Below, one piece after another: positions 22,109 through 34,501 of a DNA stretch of 64,000 nucleotides. The DNA comes from Stromatinia cepivora (taxonomy: Eukaryota; Ascomycota; Leotiomycetes; Helotiales; Sclerotiniaceae), in the NCBI GenBank assembly GCA_014898415.1, contig RCTD01000010.1, positions 682,001 through 746,000 of the forward strand. The letters run 5' to 3'. The first letter of the stretch is position 1, and every line of letters begins with the position of its first letter. A program made the translations under genes and the position numbers. Under the pieces are notes generated by a model. The model was given only the letters and a program-made list of their open reading frames with translations, made no database searches and was not told where the DNA came from.

Positions 22109-24407
22109 ATCTTTATGTCATCCAAAAAAAAAAACTCTACTTGGACACTACGAATTCTTACTCTTAAAACTTTACGGCTTTTACGATTTTACGGCTTCAT
22201 TGCGAACAGAGATTTTGTTGCTCACGCATCTTCTCTTAATTTCTCAATTGTTAATGAGCGAAATAGCGAGCGTTTGATTTTTTGATTTTCTTTTCTTTTC
22301 ATTTATGGCTTATTGGTTCTCTCATGGTTTTATGGCTTTATGGTTTATGGATGGTTTACAAATTGTTTTTTTCTTCTCCTTTTTCTCTTGCATCATCATC
22401 GATCATAGTTAGCGACGGGTCATCAAACTTGGGTCTTTTTTCTTAATTTCATATTATTATTTTTTTTTTCGCCAGGCATAAGACGACATCATCTCGCAGC
22501 TGGACAGCAAAGGGAATACATATTTTGTAAATTTGGATGGGGATGGAGGATGGATTGGTATTGGGGGTGGATTCTCTCTTTTGGACTTGGAACGGAACAT
22601 GGAAAAGGAAGGGGATGGCAAAAAATCGAACGCATCGCACACGCACATCACAAGCTATTACTAGCAACCAATTTTCCTTACACAACTCAAAGTTTTATAC
22701 GACTACGTTATCACGAACTATTTCATAAATATTATTTTATCAATACTACAACGACATGAAGATACACACATACACAAAATTACGAGCACAACTCCTTTTT
22801 ATTTTACCACGCCAATACCCCTCTCCCAAGTTTGTTCCAAACGAAGCGTTTGCTTTGGATGACCATCTTCGCATATACATCCATCTTATCCATATACCAT
22901 TCAAAAGTGTTTTACGTTTTACGAGCACTCGCGATTCTTTTTCCGGATTTACTCATGAGCAATGACATGCAATCATGACTGATGAATGAAGAGGTACATC
23001 GACGAGATTTCGAAAACATGCAAAATACACCACATCGACCGATTACGAACAAATCATCGGAGTTTTCCTTTCCAAAAAATCTCCTCTTACAATATCTCGA
23101 TATGTCATTTTGATGCAGTTTTTTCCATCTTGACATGAATGATTTTTATCTCATGGGACTATTATTTCTTGTATCTAATTCGGTTCTATCTGCTGCTTTT
23201 GACTTGTGTTGTCTATGATGATTGGGAGGATGTGAGTGACTTCTTTAGGAACTCAAATTTTTTTGTATTTAATTTTTACTTTACTCCACATACATACACC
23301 ATAGGACGAGATGAGATGGAAAATCAGATAGCCATGAAAAAATACGGAAAAATAGTCAATAATAATACATGAGATTCATGTTCAAACATTCTTTCTTCTG
23401 CTTTGCTTGTGCTTGTGCCTGATGATAATGGTGATGGTGATACGAGTACTTGTTTGCGATAATTTACTACTGTGTTTGTAAGTTGTGTTACTCTAATGAC
23501 TTCGAGGTTTGTCCTGTATTCCTTTCTTCTCCGGATTTCACGTATATCTAGAATGCTTGACCAGTCATAATGAAGTTTTCTCAATTTAGACACTTTTCCA
23601 CGTTTGCTCTTGCCTTCCTCGTATGTGTCTGTATTCATCTCACGATTACAGTTCGTTCCTCACATGAATCAGTATCTCCGTACCAAACCAATTTCCCATC
23701 ATCTACCAAACACTCTCCGAATCATCCCCTCTAGCTCACAGTGCCCTAACCAATCTCCTCTTCTCCTCCCTTCCGTTCCCTCCAAGACCACCAGTTCTTC
23801 CTCTATGTTTTTTCATCTCCAACTCCACTGTAAACCGAACCATCCAATACCCTTCCCCCCACCAACCAATCAAACAAACTCCCTCCAGCAAATCCATCCC
23901 CACACCCATCCAACTTTCTCCAATGATCCATCCAATAACCACCCCATCAATCCTGAAACAAACTCTTTTCTTCACGACCCTATTTCCTTACCCCGTGAAA
24001 TACGTGGTGTTTCATGTTTCAAAAAATTCTCTCACTGCACACAAAGTCCGTACTAGGGAACTTTCTCTTGGCTAGTCCTCTCCACATTTCGTCTTTATAC
24101 TTGAATAATGTACAATATCATTTTCGTGATTTGAGTTGACAGCCCCACTATTCTGCTCCGGAGACTAGAGCCTAGCTGCATAATGTAAGTACTTTGTATG
24201 TATGTAAAATGTACATTGCTCTTTTCGTACACACTCGTCCCATATGTACACAGCTGTACATCATTGACTCCACAGGCTAAAACCGTAGCTGCATAATCAC
24301 CCGTTACTATCTTTTTTCTATCGACTCGAGTCAAGTTAATGATCCTATTTTTCCTCGTCGAGGGACCCAGGACTCCACTATCGCGAACATCTCTGTACGG
24401 AGTCCGC

Positions 24408-24470
24408 AGTAGAGTAGAGTAGAGTAGAGTACAGTAGAGTACAGTAGAGTGCAGTAGAGTGCAGTAGAGA
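24408..24470. repeat. AGTAGAGT/ACAGTAGAGT tandem repeat
   Basis: Units of GTAGA grade into AGTACAGTAG and AGTGCAGTAG, giving a composite minisatellite of about 60 bp. Related words (AGAGTGGAGTGG) reappear near 24610, suggesting replication slippage in the neighbourhood. Confidence 0.75.
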
Positions 24471-24823
24471 CTCTTCACCGCCAACAATGGAATCATATCT
24501 ATGTTATGATGGCGTAAGGAGTCTGTAGCTGTTGGTACATACCAACAGGACTACTGCAAACTTCGTTTCGCAAGTTGCTAACCAGGACCCGAGATTCTAC
24601 AGTAGAGATGGAGTAGAGTGGAGTGGCCGAGACCAAATGTACATCGCATGACATTACATTTACATAGCATAGCATAGCATCGCATCGCATGACATATACA
24701 TTACTTTCGCATCCACTGAATATTTACATGATCGTAAACTTCACTTTTTCACCTCTAGCCTCTTCTAGGTTTTGCATGTACATGATATATTATTCAAGAC
24801 CCTTATTGCTTGACATTCACCAC

Positions 24824-24860
24824 AAATGCAAATGCAAATGCAAATGCAAATGCAAATGCA
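24824..24860. repeat. AAATGC hexanucleotide microsatellite
   Basis: Six consecutive AAATGC units end in a degenerate AAGTGC. Confidence 0.85.
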
Positions 24861-26370
24861 AGTGCCGTGAAGCGCCATGCAAAAATGACGGTACCGTACC
24901 ATATCACATATCACATAAACCTGCAACCAAGAAAATTCTTCAAGAAATCAATATAAAATCACGTGGTGCATATGTAAAATGTAAAACATAGGCACTTGCC
25001 CAGTGCAAACTAGACGGACATCCGCGCCGTATTCCAGCCACAGTTCGTCCATTCGTTCGTTATTTTCTGTAGTTGGGCCACAATTTGACTATGAATGCAG
25101 TTGACGAACCAATCCAAAATTTTGGATTCTCTAATGCAGTCATAACTAGTGCTCCCAATATGATACAAATGCCCAAGATATAATAAAAAGCTCCCGAGAA
25201 AAACCTTTTTCCTGGGGTTATTTTAAGCACCTAGCCTCACTACACCCGGCACCGCCTTGCCGTCATTTTATCATATTTCATCATAAGATATCACATTTCT
25301 CACCCATCCAGACCACTTCCAAGACTCTAACAAGCACAAAAATACACCACTCCCCTAGTTAGTGTCCAGCCCACCTACCAAGCAATCAACCCAACTTTTG
25401 CATCGCGGCGTTGAGTTGTCCTTCCATACATAAAATACATACGTATGTCACGCCTTTCCCAACACTCGCAGCCTCGCATACGTAAGTAGACAGACCAGTG
25501 AAAACTTTTCCGAATTGAGTCTTCGGATTGGATGTTTACATCATACATGAAAGATGAAACGTGCTAACCCCAAGCCCGGGGTATGACATGCGAACGAACA
25601 AATACATCATGAAAATCATGTATGGGCGAATGAAAAAAATTCATAGGTAGGAATGAGAACCCAAGACCCATTCTAGATCATGTATGCAATCCACTTGCAG
25701 CTACATACAAATATACCAGGCATAATATAAGGCACCTCGACAGAATCCGAAACCGAAGCTCGAAAAATTTCGACCCCAATGCCTCGATGCCCCGCCATAC
25801 TGGATTACACAAAGATTTGCTGTGTTGTGCCACCTGTGGACATTTCAGCACGGCAAACCTCGTGAGCATACGAGTCCAGTTCCTGTATGTCTCATTCGTG
25901 ACCACACCTGACCTGCGCTGATCTGGAGATTGACTCTTGACTTTTCTTAATTACTTAATTAGGTATATGCTGACTGCAGCAAAAGACAAAACTAGAATAA
26001 ACTAAAACTAAGACTAAACCAAGCTAACTCAAAGAACTTCATGAACCAAACGAGTAAATCAATAGAATCAGGTTTAGTCGATGAAGTTTTATAATAGAAC
26101 TAGTATTAAAAGAGGTATGAATAAGCCAGCCCAGGTATTTCAGGTACAGCACAATACGTAAAGAACTCCGAGATGCCAATCCAATGTGACCGTTTCCAGC
26201 TCCATGAAAGTAAGATATTAACGAATAGCATTAGCCAAAGACGAAAAAAAAACCTAACCCAACTCAAATGTGAACAAAACGCATTAGTCATTCGTCCAAA
26301 AAGGTATCTTATCTCCAGCGAACCTTCACCTCCCTAGTCCTAATTATCTAGAACTTCCGTTTTCGAATTT

Positions 26371-29056
26371 TTATTTCTTAGGATTGTATTTATCCTTCCA
26401 AATCCTACATTCATGTAACCAATAATAATCAGCAAAGATTTCTTTACAAGGGTATATTTCTAACCGACATTGCCGACGAGACAATGAGAGCCAATTGATT
26501 TTCCGTACCAATGTACCTGTGAAATGCATGAAGATAGCAGATGCATATCATTGTACCCCACTCACCAGGACAATGAACGAACGAACCATCAGTAAATGAC
26601 TGGAGCGGGACTGCCGCTGAAAAGAATACAGACCGTAAAGTAACCAGGCTGAGACAGATAGCTTCATATGAAGCAGGAATTTTCCGAAAGGGTTTTCTTC
26701 AGATACGGGTTCCAAATAGGAAAAGGAAAAGCTCACCAAGAATTGCCTAAAGTTTTCACACCCGCATTTTCGGCCTTGCGAAGATAGTACGCTGCTCGGT
26801 ACTGCAAGAAACTTGAGTTAGTATTGCTAATGGTAACGGGACCATACCCAAAGAGAACCATCAGCCTCATCTTGTGAATGGCTAGGAATATTTTGAGGGT
26901 TTGCAAGGGGTTTAGCATTCGGTTGAAGGTGCATGAAAAGGTCGCCCCATTGCTGCCCAAATGCAATGTAAAAGAACCATGCGTACAGCGCAAGCCACAG
27001 TAGTGGTTTGTTGGATCCGAGGCTGGTGTTTGAGTGGATGGATGGGGGAGGTGGGCGAACGACCGGGCGAACTTACTTTGTCTTTTTTGCAGCCTGTGGG
27101 GAGAGTGGTCAGCATATTTAGATCAGGCAGACGTGAGGATTACGGGTTCGAGCTTGAACTTGGTTGTTGGGGAGACAGAGGGACGCTTACCAAATCCTTC
27201 TAAGTAACATCGTGCAACCTGTGATAGCTAGTTAGTTTGCCTTGATCAAGATCTATGTAGTACGACATTGTAGCCCGACATAACTGTCGGCAGACTTTTG
27301 CCTTCCGAGCTCACCTCATTCATGCTATCTACGGTAATGTCAGTGAGTGGCCTGATAATTATGTTAGGCGAAAGCTTTCATGCATACCTGTATCTCCAAG
27401 TTCTGCGGCAGTTTGGTAGTACTACAGTAACATCAGTAATGTACAAGCGGGCTTCCCCGCGACCCAATGATTCGAGCCCACTTACTTTCTGTGCTGCTGT
27501 TGGATCTACTTTAACCCCCCAGCCTGAAGAAGACCCAAAATGTCAGTATTACTTGATTAGGAAATTCATTCTTTGAAACGCTCAACGACGATCAAGGGTT
27601 GCAAAGAATTCATCAACATAGAGCCGGGATCTTGGCAGAAATCTGCCAGGAACAAAGCTGACAACTCAGCGGAATATCCTCACCATTTCTGAAGCAGTTT
27701 GCTAGTTCGTAAATCGCAATGACGAGCTCCCCTTTGGCAGCTCCCCCTTTCATCTTTCCGGACTGCAGCGCAAGCTCCTCGACTTGTCCATGAAGTCAGC
27801 ACTATGCCAATATGAGGAATCATAAAAAAAGGAGCCTATCTGAAACGTGATGAGATGTTCAAGGTAGGTACATACTTGCTGCTGCATTTGATGCTGCTGC
27901 CGAAAGGTAGGTGACGGCTTCTGCTGGATTGGCTTGACATCCCCAACCATGTCTATGCTGTTAGTTAAGACCCGAAATGGTAATAATCGATATCCGGAAG
28001 AGATCGACTTGTTCTTCAATCAGGCGGCGTGATGCATGTCATATAACGGGTCGTGTTAACGTACCTGAGAGCAAGACCCTGTACGAAATATTAGCAATTG
28101 GACCGGAGTGTGCTCCTGGCAGAAGATCTTTGCTGGCAAGTTCGGCAATGCCTTGGAAACATAGGCTGACAGAGTTGGTGTGCTAAAGCTTCACCAACCT
28201 AATGTCAGGCGAATTTGTGATAGAAATGAGTTAAGTAGAGCTTACATATAAGACTTGAGAAAGAGCATTATTTGCACCATTAGGGTCTGCCAATCTTGCG
28301 AATAACTTTGTTGCTTCCTCCAAGTGACCTTCCTCATGAAGCCGAATAGCTTCCTGGAGATCATCATCTACAGTTCTGCTAGCGACCACACCCGAAGGAT
28401 TTCTCCCCGGACTTATTGCCCTGGGAATTTCCCCAGAATTCCTATTCTTACTACCAGGTGGACTGCCAGAGGATGAACCTGGTCTGCTTATTGATCTCTC
28501 ATTCTGCTGTGCCAACATGGTAGCCCTCTTCTCCCATTGTACTTCCGCACCTTTATCATCTGGCGCAGCTTCTTCCACTGTAATCTCCGGTAAATCACTC
28601 GGAACATGCGAAGATCCTACTTCATGCTTGCGCAAACCAAACCGTTCTGATATTTTTTTGCTATTCTGTACTGGTCTTGATGGTGACCGATCACTAATTC
28701 TTGAAGAAATTGATGCGACAGATGTGCCTGAGTTCCCAGATTCGCGCGAGTTGCTCCTAGGCCGTCCTCTGAATAGTCGACTCGTTCGCGATTCATTGTT
28801 TGGTTTGCCTACCGAAGGTTGCAGGGATACTTCCGAGGAAGAGAAACTTGGTGGCGATATCACTTGTTGTGTTTGTGTATCCTTGTGTCTTGTTAGCCAT
28901 GTTGTAGCAATGAGGTATAATTTGGTACGCTGTATGTAGCAACCTTACACTTCTCATAAATGTGAAAACTGGACCAGCTTCTGGATCGGCGCGTGGAGAA
29001 TGCGCATCATTTCCTCCGACTTTGTCCTTTTTCTTTAGTAAATCAAGGAGAGGCAT
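26371..29056 (-). CDS. SEL1-repeat protein (Nif1/Dsf2-like) encoded by twelve exons, several of micro size
   Basis: Twelve exons on the minus strand: 28949-29056, 28246-28881, 28065-28078, 27876-27952, 27684-27782, 27486-27523, 27388-27421, 27315-27328, 27191-27218, 27077-27093, 26737-26801, 26371-26404. Together they give 1164 nt, 387 aa, with GT-AG at every junction. Exon 1 reads MPLLDLLKKKDK and GPVFTFMRS. Exon 2 is a Ser/Arg-rich disordered region ending in the first helical repeat (EAIRLHEEGHLEEATKLFAR). SEL1 repeats then run across the small exons: QVLYGLALRHGWGC, TYLSAAASNAAAIEELALQS, KGELVIAIYELANCFRNGWG, then YYQTAAELGDTDSMNEVARC, CYLEGFGCKKDKYRAAYYLR and KTLGNSWIWKDKYNPKK to the stop. 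SEL1 proteins are scaffolds; the fission yeast relative Nif1 is a cell-cycle inhibitor acting on a Wee1-inhibiting kinase. Introns (59-332 nt) are longer than in neighbours. Family recognised from memory; splice model strongly supported by frame continuity. Confidence 0.87.
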
Positions 29057-29692
29057 TTTATCACGTTAGTTAAAAGACCTGAAGTTGTGATTTGGAGTAG
29101 AAACAGTGTTGTCTGTATGTAGCCTTGTGGTGGGTGAATTGAGTTACCACTGAATGAATATGCAGTGTGGCTCTCCAGCCGCGACCGTTGCCAAGGATGA
29201 CTGCCATTACTTATTTATTTAATTCATATTACAAGGCAAGGCATGCAAGGCTTATTCACCCCAGAATCGCACATGGTCGCTGCCGCAGATCTTTGAGTTT
29301 TTGGAGGTATGTTGTGCAGTGGAAAGGGGCGCGGTACATTGGGCTCGTTTTCAATGCAAGGTTATTGCGCAAGGTCACATAGTGTTTCTAGCTTTACAAA
29401 CATTGAATTGTATATATACCAAAGGTTATTTGTGATACATGAAACATCACCCTTTCGTTTTTCATACATAAAGAACAGCTTTGAAAAAAAAAAAAAAAAA
29501 AGCTTTCTCAGTCGCTATTAGTCAAAAATGAAGCCACAGCCTTTAAATTGTATAGATTTTGCATGAACCCCTTCATTAGTTTGCTCCACCTTCAATTTGA
29601 TCTCGGTGATTGCATGGAGGAATCCATTTTCCACGATACCTCAAAGCAAGGACACGCCAGCGTAAAATTATAACCGCTAAAGCTCATATGAT
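29057..29692. other. Spacer between the SEL1-repeat gene and NOC4
   Basis: This 636-bp interval holds the promoter of the SEL1-repeat gene and the 3' end of NOC4, both on the minus strand. It includes an 18-bp A run near 29484-29501. No coding signal is seen. Confidence 0.5.
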
Positions 29693-31427
29693 CTAATTAA
29701 AGTTCCACAGCTTCACAAGTAGAGAGTCTTCCAGGCCAGCATCAACATCATGCTCCATAAAAATCTTCTTGGGTATCTCATATTCAACAACCGGCACCTT
29801 CTTCACATCCTTTGCTAACTCGGATTCAAGCATCTATATAACATTGTCAGTAAACTTATTGGCATGTATGGTATGTTGACTTACACTTCCATAAGAGTGA
29901 TCCAAGAAATCCTCCAAGTTGTAAGAATGTTTCGTAAATTGTTCTGAAATAATTTTGGCAAGTGTTGCAACATTCGGATGATAATGCGATTGCAGTGTAA
30001 CAATCTCCCACAAGCTGCTGTCAATAGCATTGGTCATCATCGGATCTTCTTCATCCATAAGGAATGGATCCGAAAGCCCTTTTTCTTCCAAAATCTTCTT
30101 CGCTTCCGCCCCTCTAGTCTCTCTGTGGATCATGAATAAACACGTTGGGTGCTTTTTCAATAAATTATAGATCCACGGCACGACCGCAACGACGCCAGAG
30201 GGAGGGGAGTGTAACGTAAGTCGGGATAATCTCTTGATAAAGCTTGCGACAAGTACTACTGGCAAATGTGTTGAAGATAAGAAGGTATCTAATAACCGGA
30301 AAAACCTTGAGCGATGCTTCGAATGTAGAATACCTGTGTCTAATAACGAATATAATTTTCGGTAGAAGGATGGATAGTCTAGATTTTTCTCCTGGATGAG
30401 ATAAAAGACGCCAGAGAGTGATAGCAATGAAGTTGATCCTCCAGAGTTGTATGAGTCGGTCAGAAAGTCCATTAGGAGTTCGGGCTTAGTAAACCAGGGT
30501 ACAATAGACTCAGTAATTTTTGAAAGTATCATTTTCCTTCTTTCTTTCACCATCTCCAAGTTCATCACGGCTAACCATGCTCCTTGTGCTCGCTTCTTAT
30601 GTTCCGTTAAGGAGTAGAGCGTGTGTGCCTTTTTCTTCGGTGCAGGTATGTAAAAGTCCTCGAGTTCGTCCTTGGATTCAGGAACGGATGATATTGATGT
30701 TAAAATCTCATAGGCAGTAGCAAATGGATCATCATCACCTAAACGTCGATCATCGGGGGCTGTGACTAGTTTTCTAAAATTATCAGTAGATGGAAATAGG
30801 TAGGTAGGGGCACTCCTACTCTATAGCTTCAAGAGTGTAAAATCGAACATCATCATATTCCTCAACGAATTTTTTACTGAACTCTTTCCTTACACCACCA
30901 TCACTTCCAGGACGAATGAGAACCTGAACCATATCCGTAAGAAGTCCTGTGGGAAAACAGTAATCCTGACCGTTTCGCAGATGCTGCCCTTCAATCTTCA
31001 ACATTCGCATGCAGAGAGTCAATGCTGTAGACGCAGCATCCTCTTGGCTTAGCATACCGAGAAGAATAATCTTATATTCCGAATATCTTTCCTTGAGCCA
31101 TTGAACCACAGTCGCATCTTTCCCCGAGGTCTCTTTGGGTTTCTGTAAACCTCCAAGTACAATTAATTTAGTAAAAACGCGGCATAAAGATATGGCAGCG
31201 AGTATTGACGCATCGGCACCTTCAGAATCATCTCGTGCGATGCCAATTAGCCTTGCGATATTGTTATAATGCTTCTTCGACTCGAATATTTCGTTTTCTA
31301 GGAGGAGAATTTGCGCCTGGGGATCTTCTTCACTGCTTTCGGATCGTGCACGCTTCGAAGGTCCTTTATCCGATACAGCTCTCTTCCTTTTTGAAGGACG
31401 TTTCGAATCAAGTATTGTGCCAGGCAT
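29693..31427 (-). CDS. NOC4: Nucleolar complex protein 4 (Noc4/Utp19), 40S ribosome assembly
   Basis: Three exons on the minus strand: 30820-31427, 29885-30773, 29693-29833; introns 46 and 51 nt; 545 aa, frame closed exactly. The start is taken at ATG 31427 (MPGTILDSKRPSKRKRAVSD), which opens with a basic nuclear-signal-like stretch. An in-frame ATG 33 nt upstream is less likely. The CBF/Mak21-type helical domain covers roughly residues 270-460 and contains WFTKPELLMDFLTDSYNSGG, GVFYLIQEKNLDYPSFYRKL, LPVVLVASFIKRLSRL and VVPWIYNLLKKHPTCLFMIH. The C-terminus is VEYEIPKKIFMEHD then LVKLWNFN. Noc4 forms a dimer with Nop14 in the small-subunit processome, and its length matches the family. The gene shares a 211-bp divergent promoter with ATP4. 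Confidence 0.92.
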
Positions 31428-31638
31428 TGTGAAATATGTGACGAAGTTTACACTTACCAATTGTCTAGAAATTTATTTCTCTTATCAAGATAAAACCCAA
31501 AAATTTGTGGAGTTCTGAACCTGAGGCATCATTACATAAGAAACTTCAAAGTGAGGTGGGAAGCGAATTCCGAAAGAACCTCGTCTCAAGCCTTTCAAGC
31601 AATTTGAGCTGCTGCACATTATCTCCCCTCATATCAAA
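31428..31638. promoter_or_regulatory. Divergent promoter between NOC4 and ATP4
   Basis: Only 211 bp separates the two start codons, so both 5' UTRs and core promoters must be packed here. A GATA-type word (CTTATCAAGATA) lies near 31480-31491. Sharing is inferred from the spacing; no known ribosome-biogenesis or respiratory motif could be assigned. Confidence 0.55.
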
Positions 31639-32553
31639 ATGGCATCAAGACTATTGATAAGAAGCGCCTTAGGTATGTGGCACATATAGAATTGGAAATT
31701 ACGCCCCAGTTGCTGCTGGCCGCGATTGACTGACACAACGCAGGGGCCGCTCGTCTTCGACCAGCTCTTTCTTCCCGTACCCTCCCGGCCCTCGCATCGA
31801 TCTCAAGTTCGCGATCATCTTCCTCTAATGTACCAGCAGAGGACCCTAAGCAGAAGGCTCAATCGCTCCTCGACTCCCTCCCAGGAAACTCTCTCATCTC
31901 CAAGACTGCCATCCTCTCTGCAGCCGGAGGTGTTTCTCTATACGCCCTTAGCAACGAATACTATGTCGTCAACGAGGAGACTGTTGCTATGTTCTGTCTT
32001 TTGAGCATTTGGGGATCCGTCATTAAATTTGGTGGACCATTGTACTCGGAATGGGCGACTGGTCAAGTTAACAAGATCAAGAACATCTTGAATGCTGCCC
32101 GTGCAGACCACACCGAGGCCGTCAAGACTAGAATTGAGAGCGTCCAACAATTGGGCAGCGTTGTTGATATCACCAAGACCCTTTTCGAGGTCTCTAAGGT
32201 ATGATGAGCTACGGAGTATGGGATGCTTCGGAATGTTTTGCTAACAAAGCTTACAGGAAACTGCACAACTCGAGGCCAAGGCTTACCAACTCGAGCAACA
32301 AACCGCTCTCGCTGCTGAGGCCAAGTCTGTTCTCGACTCATGGGTACGATACGAGGGACAAGTCAAGATCCGTCAACAAAAAGAACTCTCAGAAAGCATC
32401 ATTTCCAAGATCCAAAAGGAACTCGAGAACCCCAAGGTTTTGCAACAAATCTTACAGCAAAGTGTTGCTGATGTTGAGAGTACGTAACCTTCTACCGTTC
32501 ATATTTATAATACTAATCCAGCTGCAGAGATTGTTGCATCCAAGGCGCAATAG
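31639..32553 (+). CDS. ATP4: Mitochondrial F1Fo-ATP synthase subunit 4 (subunit b)
   Basis: Four exons: 31639-31672, 31744-32198, 32257-32479 and 32528-32553; 245 aa. The first exon is a short presequence start (MASRLLIRSAL), continuing into a Ser/Arg-rich mitochondrial targeting peptide. The mature part has two hydrophobic helices (TAILSAAGGVSLYALSNEYY and TVAMFCLLSIWGSVIKFGGP), then a long charged helix that forms the peripheral stalk (VNKIKNILNAARADHTEAVK, ETAQLEAKAYQLEQQTALAA). The last exon codes for IVASKAQ. Atp4 connects the membrane sector to F1 and prevents rotation of the catalytic head. Length and helix order match fungal Atp4. Confidence 0.94.
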
Positions 32554-32738
32554 ATTAGAGAAAGGTCATAGGCCATTAAGCGTTTCTTTACTCTATTCTG
32601 TTTTCAATAAAATACACCTGTGCCATAGTCGACGAAAACATTCCTTCCCATGCAATAATCTATCTTGAAGTCATTGATATGTGCACACGAACTCCCCCGC
32701 ATTGTTCTTATTGTCCCAGTCATGCCGAGGTAGAGTGG

Positions 32739-34129
32739 TTACTCGTTGTGGAATTCAGAATGGGCCTCCCAATCCAGTGTCTGCTTCGCCGTTCTCGCAA
32801 TCTCTCGTAAACTCGTGAGTGGGTCTAGAACATTGTCATGATCTGTACCCTCCAATTGCTCACAGTTAACTTTGATTCCCGCAATCCAATCCTCGCTAGT
32901 CCAACACTTCCGGAAGTACTCTTTTCCCTTCTCGCCAGTCATGATGTCCTCTTCAGCAAGGTAGATTTTTACTTCCAGCATCGCACTTTGGTTTCTTTCC
33001 ACTCTCTGAGTCCACATCTCCGCCAAAGATTTGACCATCTCTTCGTAATCCTCACAAGCATCCCAACTACAGTCATCTGTCTTCTTCAAACACAATCTTG
33101 CCTCATCATTTAGGCCCGTCGTATCTTCTAGAAATGCCCACTTGAGTAGTAGACTATCCATCTCCTTCTTCGTCTCTCTCGATACGCCATAACCCTCTCG
33201 GATCTTCTGCTCTGCCATCTCTCTCCGCGTTTCTGCAGCAACTCCTGGGGCAAAGAAGGAAGATTTCAAAGCAGCAAACACACCTCCTGAACTTGCTATC
33301 ATAGGCGTAGCGTTGTTCAAAATGAAATTAATAACCGAGCCCCAATGATTGATCACACTATTGGGGAGCATCGAAGCGACCTGAAGGAACGTTTTCGATG
33401 ACAGATCTTGATGGACCCAAGGAGAAAGTAGAGTGATCCTGGGGCGGCTCGGACAAATAATATGGGGAAGGCGGGCGATAATGTTGAGAGCGTATATTGT
33501 CCCAGCACTATGGCTTGCAAGTGAAACGTGTTTGATGTTCAAATGATCGAGGAGAAGAGGAATAGTCTCAAGATAAACAGGTAAGCGGTCTCGAAGTGGG
33601 ACTGCAGTAGAACCCCCAAACCCAGGCCTGGGTTACATTAGCTTGGACGATTTTGTGAATTCATATAGAGGTAGTGGTCAATTGCTCTGGTTGATATTGC
33701 GACTCATCATCCAAGAGCCACTGGACTCATTAAAGGTATTGACATGCTCGGCTAGCCAGATATACGCTCAAAGTACTTCGTTTTGAATGTTTCAATTCAA
33801 CTCGGGACAATGAAATGGAGAGCGCAGCCAGTACGAGGTGATATCCAAACACCCAGCTGAATAAGGGACAATACCACCCACCTGTCTATAAAAATTATTC
33901 TCACGCCCTCTTCTGTTGCCACATGATCAAACAAAAATGCCAGCCATCGTATTCCTAACATACCCGCAACAAAGAGGATAGTCGGTACATTTTCATCTGA
34001 TGGTCCTGCGATGGCATAGGATACCTTGAGTTCTGAGTGGGTTTCCGTCGCTGGAATTTTGAAAGTTTGGTGGAACTTGATAGGTGCTAGACGCTCAATT
34101 GCTTCGATTTGTGATGCTGTTAATGTCAT
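32739..34129 (-). CDS. Alpha/beta hydrolase fold protein
   Basis: Two exons on the minus strand: 33882-34129 and 32739-33627, separated by a 254-nt intron; 378 aa. The junction restores VRIIFIDRPGFGGST, the classic strand-loop of the fold (RPGFGGST), supporting the model. The nucleophile elbow is HVSLASHSAGT, with Ser in an S-H-S-A-G context in place of strict GxSxG. The central part is helical and probably forms a lid. Asp and His of the triad cannot be fixed with confidence; DHDNVLDP near the C-terminus is a good place for the His. No secretion signal is seen, so it is likely intracellular. The substrate is unknown. The gene converges on ATP4 with 185 bp between stop codons. The intron is longer than those of most neighbouring genes. 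Confidence 0.82.
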
Positions 34130-34501
34130 GATGTCTTACGTTGGAATGAAGATTGTGTGAAGGATTAAACGGATGCTCTGCGAAGGATACGGATGATAAT
34201 AAAGATCCCATCGCTGCTGCCTAAAGTAGCTAGTTTAGCGTTCAATATTCGTAACAAGTAGTCACATAAGCCATCGTATAATTTCTTGATGAATTGAGAT
34301 AATATTGATGTAAAAATCATTTAAATACAAATTGTTATTATAATGTTAACTTCACTCGGTTTTCTCAAGATGGCCAAATGGAGCGTACAGCCCTCCTTCA
34401 TTTGAATTCTAAGGCGATTGCACTAGCCTTTTCTTTATCTTCCGTTTTTCCAACGCCTGAACACCATGCGTAAATGTAGATTTGATATCAGAGTTAAGTT
34501 T

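Larger units (their letters stand above)
22109..26370. other. 4-kb gene-free region with simple repeats
   Basis: No recognisable gene. The first part is T-rich with short purine tracts and probably contains the bZIP 3' UTR. Several tandem repeats occur (GTAGA family and AAATGC). ORFs of up to 150 codons here run through C/T-rich, low-complexity sequence and are not protein-like. Confidence 0.6.

Noticed and set aside
23604..24056. 150-codon ORF
   Set aside because: It follows a pyrimidine-rich tract and has Pro/His/Ser-rich low-complexity text with no family resemblance and no ordinary coding look.
26405..26736. Coding end of the SEL1-repeat gene inside its last intron
   Set aside because: Frames here give no family-like ending, while the acceptor at 26405 restores the conserved SWIWKDKYNP terminus exactly in frame.
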